Shown here in pieces: positions 1-6,812 of a stretch of 30,477 nt of DNA (positions within the stretch are counted from its first letter, which is position 1; every line of letters begins with the position of its first letter). Under the pieces are notes generated by a model. That model worked only from the letters and a program-made list of their open reading frames with translations. It was not told the origin of the DNA and searched no databases. Location: positions 1 through 30,477 of the IMG/VR virus record IMGVR_UViG_3300028393_000250. One strand, written 5' to 3'. A program made the translations under genes and the position numbers. Source of the stretch: a virus.

Positions 1-2548
1 CTAGGGGAAGCTCAGGTGCCCCACTCTTGGATATGCTGTTAGCGACCAGTGCGTTGCGGACATTCTCGTTTACAAACGCTGCCAATGTTTCTTGGGCGAT
101 AACGTCCGCGTTACCTACGCTAGCTTGGACGGTTGCAATGTTCGCGGTAATGAGTTCCAGTAGATACTTGTAGATACGTGCAACGTCGATATCGTGCAGG
201 CCCAGCTTCTGTGCAATGTAAGCGCCACCAATCATGCATGCGCCTGTGCAAGAGTAAAACCGATGGGTGCTGTCCAGCGACAAGTCATTGTCAATCTTCA
301 GTTGGATTTGCAGGAGTAGGTCTAGGACTTCTTCTTTATTACGCAACACGTAGTCAATGAACACCGGCCCAGCCACGCCGTAGTTGGTGTTGAGCTTGTT
401 AAATACTGAGTCAATCTCTTCTTTGGTAGAGCCGGTATAGCGCGGTACAGATATCTCAATGGTACGTTTCAACTCACCATCGGCGGTGCTTTTCAACTGC
501 TGTAACTTGTCAACGATAGAGGCATTGCCCGATGTGACTGTGAAGTTCTGCCACGTAGTATTGTTCACCCTTAGGGTGTTACTTTGTGATTCCATCCGGT
601 GCCTACCCCGCCCGTTGGTAACGCCGTATGCCAAGCTAGACAGGTTCTCAGGCTTCTCGTTGGTAATCTCGTCGATGGTATACACAATACTGTTCATCAT
701 CCCTAGCATGTGCATCTTGGACGCGTAGGTATCGTCCTGCTTCATCAGCAACTCGTCGGGATTACCGAATATTGAGTTGGCTACCATCTGCGCCGTAGAC
801 TTGCCCGAACCTGAGCCGTTATGTTTCAGATGAATCAACGCACCCTTGACGGTCTTGCCGCCAATAAACTTAAGTAAGGGTGAGCCAAACCCAGCAAACA
901 AAGTCAGAGCATGGGGCTCTAGTCCGGGGCGGTCATAAAAGTTAACGATGCTCTTCCACTCAGCCAATGCGCCCATTGGTTTGAACGCAGCAGCAAGCTG
1001 CCTAGTACCGCTGGCAGGGGGAGCTAGCTTGGTGCCCTGCGCGGTGTATTCCAGTTCGCCAATCACAAACCCTGTACCATCAGGTGTCCAGCCCATTTGG
1101 TTGCGGGTTTTGTTGGCCGCGTATTGCGACTGCAATTTACGAATCGTCGATGCAAAATAAGCCATAAGTACGTCCAATTGTTTACCATAAGCGACTACGC
1201 CATTTTTTACTAGTAGGTCACGCAGCTTGTCTTTGGTGAACAGGGTAGTTACCGGAGCGAAGAACCTGCGAACGCCATCGCGCTTCATGTGCAGGTTGAT
1301 ACCAACCATTTCCCCATCACCGTTGCCGTGTTCGTCAGAGTCAAAGAACCGTTCTGTCAAGTACAGGTCATCACGATAGATTTCAACCTCCTGCTCGTTG
1401 CCATCAGCATCACGCACCTTGCGGAACACCCCGCCGTTAATCCCGCGAAAGTATGGGAATGGGTACGCCGGTATGCTTAGTACGACTGCGGGAGATGACT
1501 CGTCCTCAGGCTTCTCGATCATGTACTGATCGTCTATAACCTCAGACTCCTCCACAATCCGGCCAATCAGCAGGGGAGTAGATACCTTCTGTGTGCAGCC
1601 CTTGCAGCGGTCAGGGTAGTTGTTGCGATACCAATCGCAGGTATAGGGGCCCTTGGTCTCGGCAGCTTTGGCTTCGGTGTTCTCGGGGGTATAGCCTGCG
1701 TACTGGTCAGAGAGCGCGTGTATCTCGGAGGCACCGTCCTCACAGCGCGTTGCAATGGACAAGGCTCCCCGCCATAGCGGCTCCTCTAAGGTAGCTGCGT
1801 TGTCTATTGCGTACTTAATCTGCGCGCAGCCGTTGCCGGTAAGGCTTTGGATAACAATGCGTTTGAACTCGCACTTAGGGTATTCCCCGCCTACTAACTC
1901 ACGGGTGGTATCGTCCATGCCAAACAACTTAGCCGAGGATAGGTCTGCCGGAGGTTCGGGCAGCAGTGCAGTAAATGTATCCAAGTCAGTTGCCTGCCCC
2001 TCGACCATAATCTGAACCGTACGTACAGTGCCATTCTTGTAGTTGTTGGTGTCAGGTAAACGCAGGATACGAGCGCAGTCCGCAGTTACCGCTGGGTCGG
2101 CATGTAGGTTGTGTTGTGTACACAGTTGCTTCAATGCCTTAGCGTGGACGCGCCAATCTTCTGCGGGCACATCCTCAGTCAGAGGCCAATATACGTGCAG
2201 CCCACCGCCCGAGTTAACAATGTAGGGCTCCGGTAGCGATGTGGCAACGAGGAATATCTTTAGGGCTTGCGCCGCTGCGGCTTGGTCGGCATAGGGTTTA
2301 CCCGTACCGCAATCCAAGTCAAGGAAAAATGAACGCAGGTAGCTAGCGTTCTCAACTTTACGGCTGGACGAATCTTGGAAGGACGCTAGTGCAAAGTATG
2401 CATCTACGCCTTTAGTAGATAGCGCGGAGCCAACCGCGTCTACGTCAGTTATTGTGTTGTGGAAATTCTGCCGGACAGTTCCAGCCCGAATTCCTACCGT
2501 GCAATACGTGCCTTTAATTGGCAGTACGGATGATAAAAAGTCAGTCAC
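1..2548 (-). CDS. AEP primase-helicase (DUF927-type ATPase), 3' end outside window
   Basis: I translated this by hand. The frame stays open from a GTG at 2548 to the left edge (849 codons), so the C-terminus is missing. The N-terminal part (about residues 65-170) looks like an archaeo-eukaryotic primase/PrimPol: a metal-binding DLD at 77-79, SGGGLHVYW at 113-121, then RLPDTNNYKNG. A central segment has the conserved zinc-type cysteines of phage primases (YTCDWYRNNYPDRCKGC). The C-terminal half is a P-loop ATPase with Walker A NGSGSGKST (Lys583) and Walker B TIDEIT (Asp626-Glu627), as in DUF927 replicative helicases. It should both prime and unwind at the phage fork. GTG is the first possible start, because an in-frame TGA lies at 2555-2557 and neither intervening codon is a start. 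GAGG lies four bases upstream. A terminator-like hairpin precedes it. Confidence 0.88.
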   Translation of the reverse strand, partial: MTDFLSSVLPIKGTYCTVGIRAGTVRQNFHNTITDVDAVGSALSTKGVDAYFALASFQDSSSRKVENASYLRSFFLDLDCGTGKPYADQAAAAQALKIFLVATSLPEPYIVNSGGGLHVYWPLTEDVPAEDWRVHAKALKQLCTQHNLHADPAVTADCARILRLPDTNNYKNGTVRTVQIMVEGQATDLDTFTALLPEPPADLSSAKLFGMDDTTRELVGGEYPKCEFKRIVIQSLTGNGCAQIKYAIDNAATLEEPLWRGALSIATRCEDGASEIHALSDQYAGYTPENTEAKAAETKGPYTCDWYRNNYPDRCKGCTQKVSTPLLIGRIVEESEVIDDQYMIEKPEDESSPAVVLSIPAYPFPYFRGINGGVFRKVRDADGNEQEVEIYRDDLYLTERFFDSDEHGNGDGEMVGINLHMKRDGVRRFFAPVTTLFTKDKLRDLLVKNGVVAYGKQLDVLMAYFASTIRKLQSQYAANKTRNQMGWTPDGTGFVIGELEYTAQGTKLAPPASGTRQLAAAFKPMGALAEWKSIVNFYDRPGLEPHALTLFAGFGSPLLKFIGGKTVKGALIHLKHNGSGSGKSTAQMVANSIFGNPDELLMKQDDTYASKMHMLGMMNSIVYTIDEITNEKPENLSSLAYGVTNGRGRHRMESQSNTLRVNNTTWQNFTVTSGNASIVDKLQQLKSTADGELKRTIEISVPRYTGSTKEEIDSVFNKLNTNYGVAGPVFIDYVLRNKEEVLDLLLQIQLKIDNDLSLDSTHRFYSCTGACMIGGAYIAQKLGLHDIDVARIYKYLLELITANIATVQASVGNADVIAQETLAAFVNENVRNALVANSISKSGAPELPL

Positions 2549-2567
2549 ATAGCCTCACGGGGTAGCT

Positions 2568-2602
2568 GGAGAAGAAAAGGGCGGTAGGTCTCCCCACCGC
2601 CC
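2568..2602 (-). terminator. Rho-independent terminator-like hairpin before the primase gene
   Basis: Read on the minus strand, GGGCGGT and ACCGCCC form a perfect 7-bp GC-rich stem around a 10-base loop. TTTTCTTCTCC follows directly. It lies between the HTH gene and the primase GTG at 2548, with only about 20 bases left for a downstream promoter. It may attenuate read-through into the primase rather than fully end the operon. Confidence 0.7.
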
Positions 2603-2613
2603 CACCATTGGGA

Positions 2614-2862
2614 TTACTTGCGCTTGTTAAGACGGGCTGTAATCTTTGGCATGGCCTCAAGCTGTTTAGAGCGCGGCACCGTTGTACCCATAAGCCAGTT
2701 GTAGACAGTCGCACGGGATACCCCAAACAAATCCGCAAGTTCCGCTACGGGAATATCTTTGGAAATGCAAGTGATAGCCAACTGCCGCACTGCGGGGTTA
2801 ACCGCAGCGCTCTCTACTCGGCGTATGAAATGGGTGGTGTGCCCTCTAGCAGCAGAAACCAT
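2614..2862 (-). CDS. small helix-turn-helix DNA-binding protein
   Basis: An 82-aa basic protein. Residues about 38-58 (VAELADLFGVSRATVYNWL) fit an HTH with its recognition helix, and the tail is Lys/Arg-rich. The ATG overlaps the stop of the upstream gene as TAATG, so translation is probably coupled. In this position it could regulate the replication operon or act as an origin-binding accessory factor; the sequence does not say which. A terminator-like hairpin follows its stop codon. Confidence 0.75.
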   Translation of the reverse strand: MVSAARGHTTHFIRRVESAAVNPAVRQLAITCISKDIPVAELADLFGVSRATVYNWLMGTTVPRSKQLEAMPKITARLNKRK

Positions 2863-3734
2863 TACTCATCCACCGACCAGTCGCTAAGGATGTCCGCCAC
2901 GTTTTTCGCTGGCATAGGTGCAGGTGCCGCAGCCGAGGCTTTAGGCCGCTTGGTTGGCTCGTCCATAGGCTTTGCTGGAGCTTCAGAGAATGCCGCAGGC
3001 AGCGCAGCTTGCGTAGTGTTCTCACGGCTTGGCACCATCTTGAACTCAATCGCTTGCTTGGCATCCTCAGTAGTGCTTTGGGCCTTAGCAATCTCCCACT
3101 CACCACGAGTTAGCGGACGCACAGCGCGGAACTTCATGACTGGCACAGCTTCGCTAGTGTCGAACCGGGCCTCAGTAACCAGTCCAGTAATCGGCAGGCC
3201 GTGACCTGACAAGAATTTACCAAACGCTTGCAGGGGCATCTTGTCACCATCTGCCTTACCGAAGTAAGACTTAGCTGGAACCGACAGACGATAGATATTA
3301 CCGCCGATATCATTCTCCAACGCGACAGCCAGTCGCTTGCTGTAACGGCATGCACGGGCCTTGCCATCACCGGAGCCCTCGATATTCTTGGGGCAGGTAG
3401 CACAGGTAGCGCTCTGTGGGTTAGTCACCTCTGCGTTAGGCACATTGCCTTCGGCAGACCAGCATGCTGGCTTGGCGTCCTTACCTTCTTCGTACTTGCC
3501 CTCGTAGTATGTACGGGACACGCCCTTGCTAGTTGCAAGGATAACGAAGTTCATTGACCGATCTTCATTCTTGGCGACTTCCTCACCACCAACAACCATA
3601 CGCCACACGCCTCCCTTAATAGAGATTTGTTTGCCGCCCGAGCTACCGGCAATGTCTTTGGTTGTGGAATCTGCGACATCGCGCAGGTAGTCAGGGAGGC
3701 TTTCACCAGAAGAGAAAAGAGTTAAATTGCTCAT
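2862..3734 (-). CDS. Cys-rich phage protein, candidate ssDNA-binding protein
   Basis: A 290-aa soluble protein. The middle (about residues 90-130) carries a cysteine set with the pattern ACWS...CATCP...ACR that could bind one zinc. The last third is an Ala/Pro-rich linker ending in an acidic aromatic tail (DILSDWSVDE), the design by which SSBs and T7 gp2.5-type proteins recruit partners. It sits between the 130-aa gene and the HTH/primase genes. I infer a single-strand-binding or replication-accessory role; I do not recognise a named family with certainty. The start is supported by AAGGA about 7 bases upstream of ATG. It lies 14 bases after the upstream gene. Confidence 0.75.
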   Translation of the reverse strand: MSNLTLFSSGESLPDYLRDVADSTTKDIAGSSGGKQISIKGGVWRMVVGGEEVAKNEDRSMNFVILATSKGVSRTYYEGKYEEGKDAKPACWSAEGNVPNAEVTNPQSATCATCPKNIEGSGDGKARACRYSKRLAVALENDIGGNIYRLSVPAKSYFGKADGDKMPLQAFGKFLSGHGLPITGLVTEARFDTSEAVPVMKFRAVRPLTRGEWEIAKAQSTTEDAKQAIEFKMVPSRENTTQAALPAAFSEAPAKPMDEPTKRPKASAAAPAPMPAKNVADILSDWSVDE

Positions 3735-3748
3735 AAAAAGTCCTTAAG

Positions 3749-4141
3749 TTATTTTGAAGCGCGACGAACGGTTATCGAGTACTTAGCCTCGACATTTACA
3801 CCAGCAGGCATGAGGTCTGAGTTCTCTTTGATGAAATCCGAAAAGTTGCCTTGGTGGATTCGTCGCTCAAGAAGTTCAGGCACATCGTGCTCACGGATGA
3901 ACTTGTACATACTGTCCCAATCGCTAGTCCAGTATCGGGACTTGATAGTCCGTGTAAAGGAGCCATGCGAAGTCTTACCCCCGTCTTGGCCTGTTGCTTT
4001 GCAGATTTCCAGTAGCTCGTCAGCAACCATGCTTAGCTGTTCCTCAAGCGCTGAAATCTCTGCTTCCATCTGTTTTGTTTTTAGGTCTTTGGCGTCACGT
4101 ATCTTGATGTAGACCGCGACAAGTTGGTCGGCATTTGCCAT
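3749..4141 (-). CDS. conserved phage protein with N-terminal coiled coil
   Basis: A 130-aa protein. The first 50 residues form a charged amphipathic helix (QMEAEISALEEQLSMVADELLEI). A globular part with SHGSFTRT, the DWDSMYKFI segment and a closing ITVRRASK follows. Proteins with this layout (coiled coil, T.GS..., DW..., VRR at the end) recur beside phage primase and ssDNA-binding genes, but I know of no assigned function. It is the first gene of the operon behind the promoter at 4201-4228 and has GGAG seven bases before ATG. Confidence 0.8.
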   Translation of the reverse strand: MANADQLVAVYIKIRDAKDLKTKQMEAEISALEEQLSMVADELLEICKATGQDGGKTSHGSFTRTIKSRYWTSDWDSMYKFIREHDVPELLERRIHQGNFSDFIKENSDLMPAGVNVEAKYSITVRRASK

Positions 4142-4178
4142 GTGTTACTCCGGTTGACTTACGTTGAATAGAAATGGA

Positions 4179-4193
4179 GTGGGGGTCGCCCAC
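4179..4193 (-). other. stem-loop at the predicted transcript 5' end
   Basis: On the minus strand GTGGG and CCCAC pair around CGACC. The stem begins at the base where transcription from the promoter at 4201-4228 is expected to start (about 4193-4194). A 5'-terminal hairpin could protect the replication mRNA from decay. This rests on one short stem. Confidence 0.4.
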
Positions 4194-4200
4194 AATTGAA

Positions 4201-4228
4201 ATTATACACTGTCTAACTTAGTCGTCAA
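4201..4228 (-). promoter_or_regulatory. sigma70-type promoter for the replication operon
   Basis: On the minus strand, TTGACG (4228-4223), a 16-base spacer and a perfect TATAAT (4206-4201). It overlaps the last codons of the SNF2 helicase gene and leaves a leader of about 53 bases before the ATG at 4141. It would drive the 130-aa gene, the candidate SSB, the HTH gene and, past the hairpin at 2568-2602, the primase-helicase. Confidence 0.75.
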
Positions 4229-5771
4229 GCACTTGTTTGTACAAATCGACTAAACCTTGGTGTAAATCTATGTTGCTTTGCAGCATAGCGTACATGCGCC
4301 GCTCGACGGGACTGCCTTGTAGGTGGGTCACCGTGACCTTGTTGGTCTGTCCCGCCCTGTGGGCACGGGAGTTGGCTTGCAAGTAAATCTCTGTAGATGA
4401 TACAGGCCCCCACCACACAACTTGGTCTGCGCGGGTTAGGGTTATCCCGTGGGCCGTAGCCTGCGGACTGAGTAAAAGTATGCGGGGGTTGTCCTCGGTT
4501 TGGAACCGCTTGATGGCCTCGGCTCGCTGGGACGCAGGCATGCCGCCCTGTATGCTCTCTACCGAATAACCCGCTTTGATTAGCTCATCGCGCAGCATCT
4601 CCAGCGTGTGCCGGTACGGGACGAACAGCAAAATTTTATTGTCGGTTCCCTCAATGACGGTCATGAGTTCTGCCAGTCGATTACTGACATCAAACTCAAC
4701 CACGTTCCCATCATCCGTATAGACCGCACCTTGTGCTACTTGGAGTAGCTTGTTGAGCATAGCCGCTGCGTTTACGGCGGTAATTTCTGAGCCTGCCGCG
4801 ATGGTCATCATTTGCTTTTTTAATGCGTCATAGTACTTAGTCTGCTGCGCTGTCAGTGGGATGTCACGGGTTGAATACAGCAGGTCAGGTAGGTCTAGGC
4901 ACTCGGCTTTAGTGAACCGTATCGCAGGCTGCAATATCTGATGGACGATTTGCTGGGCATCTTGACGCGGTACCCACTTGTACTGGTTAATCTTTAGCAT
5001 CACCTTATCTCTGAAGGCTCCCATGAACCGAGGAACTGAGTCGGGCGCAACCAACTTGGCTAGGCCGTATGCGTCTATGGGTGATTGCGATGCAGGGGTG
5101 CCGGTCATGAGCCACAGTCGAGTGTTGGGTCGCACCAGTGCGGCAAGGGCTTTCCATCGGTCAGTAGTCACGCTCTTAACTGCATTGGCTTCGTCCACGA
5201 TGATGAGGTCAAAACCGCCTTCCATAAGCTCTTTGTTAACTACTTTCACCCCATCAAAATTTATGATGACGAACTCATAGCCTTTAGCAATCACAGCTTG
5301 GCGTTGCAGCCTTGAGCCTTGAGCGATAGCCACAGTGCGGTGCATGACTGTCTTGAATAAATCAGAGCGCCATGCAGTCTCCATGATGGACACAGGGCAC
5401 ACCACCAATACACGAGTTACTTTCCCTTGCGTCATCAAGTAGTCAGCCGCCCATGCAGCAGCGCCGGTCTTGCCTGTACCGGCCTCGTTGAACACAAAGC
5501 ATCGTGGGTGTAGGGTTAGGAAGTCGGCAGTAGTTCGTTGATGGTCGAACGGGGTGAACATACCGGGCCATGAGTAGCGCCCCAGTATGGGGCTAGGCAC
5601 ATCCTTGATGCCTAGATTGCGAAGCAGTTGCACTTCGTCAAATCCCCAGTTAACCAGTACGCGGTCTACATCCCCTTGCTGTGCAATAACCTTGCTTTTG
5701 GGGATGAGTGCGGTTATCTGTTGGGACTTTCTTGTGTTGAAAAGCAGGGCTTTATTGTCGATAGTTTGCAT
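4218..5771 (-). CDS. SNF2/SF2-type DNA helicase
   Basis: A 517-aa ATPase from the chosen start. Motif I is NEAGTGKTGA (Lys101), motif II is IIVDEANA (about 190), motif III is MTGTPASQSP, and the C-terminal RecA lobe ends with QANSRAHRAGQ (motif VI), the SNF2/RapA-like signature. Phage members remodel or translocate on dsDNA during replication or recombination. The frame opens upstream at ATG 5840, but those 23 codons cover a 10-bp hairpin with a U-tract (5783-5820). I therefore start at ATG 5771 (MQTIDNKALLF). No clear Shine-Dalgarno is seen there, so the start is uncertain. The stop overlaps the next operon's promoter. Confidence 0.92.
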   Translation of the reverse strand: MQTIDNKALLFNTRKSQQITALIPKSKVIAQQGDVDRVLVNWGFDEVQLLRNLGIKDVPSPILGRYSWPGMFTPFDHQRTTADFLTLHPRCFVFNEAGTGKTGAAAWAADYLMTQGKVTRVLVVCPVSIMETAWRSDLFKTVMHRTVAIAQGSRLQRQAVIAKGYEFVIINFDGVKVVNKELMEGGFDLIIVDEANAVKSVTTDRWKALAALVRPNTRLWLMTGTPASQSPIDAYGLAKLVAPDSVPRFMGAFRDKVMLKINQYKWVPRQDAQQIVHQILQPAIRFTKAECLDLPDLLYSTRDIPLTAQQTKYYDALKKQMMTIAAGSEITAVNAAAMLNKLLQVAQGAVYTDDGNVVEFDVSNRLAELMTVIEGTDNKILLFVPYRHTLEMLRDELIKAGYSVESIQGGMPASQRAEAIKRFQTEDNPRILLLSPQATAHGITLTRADQVVWWGPVSSTEIYLQANSRAHRAGQTNKVTVTHLQGSPVERRMYAMLQSNIDLHQGLVDLYKQVLDD

Positions 5772-5782
5772 GATAGGAACAT

Positions 5783-5820
5783 TAGAAAAACAAAAATAGC
5801 CGGGTAGTAAACTACCCGGC
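5783..5820 (-). terminator. strong rho-independent terminator-like hairpin
   Basis: GCCGGGTAGT and ACTACCCGGC form a perfect 10-bp inverted repeat with only two bases between them. On the minus strand it is followed by TATTTTTGTTTTT. It lies between the HNH gene (stop at 5869) and the SNF2 start at 5771, so it should end or attenuate the long operon coming from 12.7 kb. Confidence 0.8.
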
Positions 5821-5868
5821 AAATCAAGGAGAGACAACATGCCGATTGCTCGGCAGGTAAATTCTAGC

Positions 5869-6126
5869 CTACTTCATCGTACCAGTTTTGGTACGGGCAA
5901 AACTTCTGTTAGCGGTCTGACTACGAGCCCGCAGATTACTTACCTTGGTGGATGCACCACCCTTGCTTAGCGGTTTGATATGGTCTACGTCCACGTTGTC
6001 CGGCAGGGTGCCATTGGCTTTCTCATAGGCGCGGCGAGCCTTATGCCGTTCGGATTGTTTCTTAAGTTGTTCGGGAGTACCTTGATAGTTTGCGTACTCT
6101 TTCGCGTAGTTACGTTTAGTTGCCAC
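5869..6126 (-). CDS. small HNH endonuclease-like protein
   Basis: An 85-aa basic protein. The centre, VDVDHIKPLSKGG (Asp48-His49) followed by VSNLRARSQTANR with Asn64, fits the beta-beta-alpha-metal core of HNH nucleases. There are no zinc-binding cysteines. The N-terminal half is a basic helix (LKKQSERHKARRAYEKANG). I chose GTG 6126, whose reading overlaps the upstream stop; an in-frame GTG at 6138 and ATG at 6192 would extend it into the nuclease gene. It could be a DNA-processing HNH or a remnant homing-type nuclease; the operon position favours a phage DNA-metabolism role. Confidence 0.75.
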   Translation of the reverse strand: MATKRNYAKEYANYQGTPEQLKKQSERHKARRAYEKANGTLPDNVDVDHIKPLSKGGASTKVSNLRARSQTANRSFARTKTGTMK

Positions 6127-6781
6127 GGTGATACTCACATGTAGATACTGGGCAGAATTTACACAGCGCAGAGCTACGGGGATTCCATACACCCACTACT
6201 ACTGCTTGCTCAATTGCATCAGCCCTGCCCGCCCACTTCGACAGGATTGTTGCCAGTTCCAAGCGTTGGAACTCGGTCTTAATAATATCCCCAGCCACCA
6301 CGAATAGCAACGCCCCTTTTACGAGGTCTACTTCCGGGTGATGGGTCATGACCATTGCAGCCATTAACTCAAGCTGCGCTACGTCAGCATACCGACTGCT
6401 CTTGCCGGTCTTGTAATCAACTACTCTTGCAACTCTACGGTCTCGGTTGATCGACAGAAAGTCAGGAATTCCTCGGAACCATACGTCTTTATCAAAGAAT
6501 TCGCAGGGGGTAAAGTCAGCGCGGATTGCCATTCTTTCTTCGCATCGGATTTCTCCGGTTGCTTTGGCGAGAGGTTCCACGAATGGCGCGTAGTGCGCAA
6601 GATGTTCAGGTAAGGGTTTGTTGTCACGTATACGTTCTTCAAAGGCTTTATGTACGGCGGTGCCGTACATGGTCGCTTCTGTGTCTTTTGATTTGAATTT
6701 TTTGAGGATACGAACCTCATGATACCTACGGGGACAACCTTCAAAGTCTTTAATAGAAGAATAGGAGTGTGCAAGTGCCAT
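6116..6781 (-). CDS. Cas4/RecB-like PD-(D/E)XK nuclease with Fe-S cysteine quartet
   Basis: A 221-aa exonuclease-family protein. The core shows GTAVH (His44), GIPDF (Asp107) and VVDYKTGK (Asp122, Lys124), the order of RecB/Cas4 catalytic motifs. Cys16 in EGCPRRY and the C-terminal set Cys207, Cys210, Cys215 (CKFCPVSTC) match the one-plus-three pattern that holds a [4Fe-4S] cluster in Cas4 and AddB. It likely resects DNA ends during replication or recombination. It lies 31 bases downstream of the polymerase and overlaps the HNH gene. No CRISPR or cas1/cas2 is nearby, so it is a phage recombination nuclease rather than an adaptation gene. Confidence 0.88.
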   Translation of the reverse strand: MALAHSYSSIKDFEGCPRRYHEVRILKKFKSKDTEATMYGTAVHKAFEERIRDNKPLPEHLAHYAPFVEPLAKATGEIRCEERMAIRADFTPCEFFDKDVWFRGIPDFLSINRDRRVARVVDYKTGKSSRYADVAQLELMAAMVMTHHPEVDLVKGALLFVVAGDIIKTEFQRLELATILSKWAGRADAIEQAVVVGVWNPRSSALCKFCPVSTCEYHRGN

Positions 6782-6812
6782 GAGTTTCTCGCGTTTGTTT
6801 GGAACCTATAGT

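Noticed and set aside
2608-3204. 198-aa open frame on plus strand
   Set aside because: Antisense shadow of the HTH and candidate SSB genes, which have proper starts and operon spacing.
5840-5960. Plus-strand ATG at 5840 with AAGGAGA upstream
   Set aside because: Opens only about 40 codons, antisense to the HNH gene, with random-looking product.
6116-6781. Cas4-like gene as sign of a CRISPR system
   Set aside because: No repeats, cas1 or cas2 in the window; Cas4-like nucleases are common phage recombination genes.
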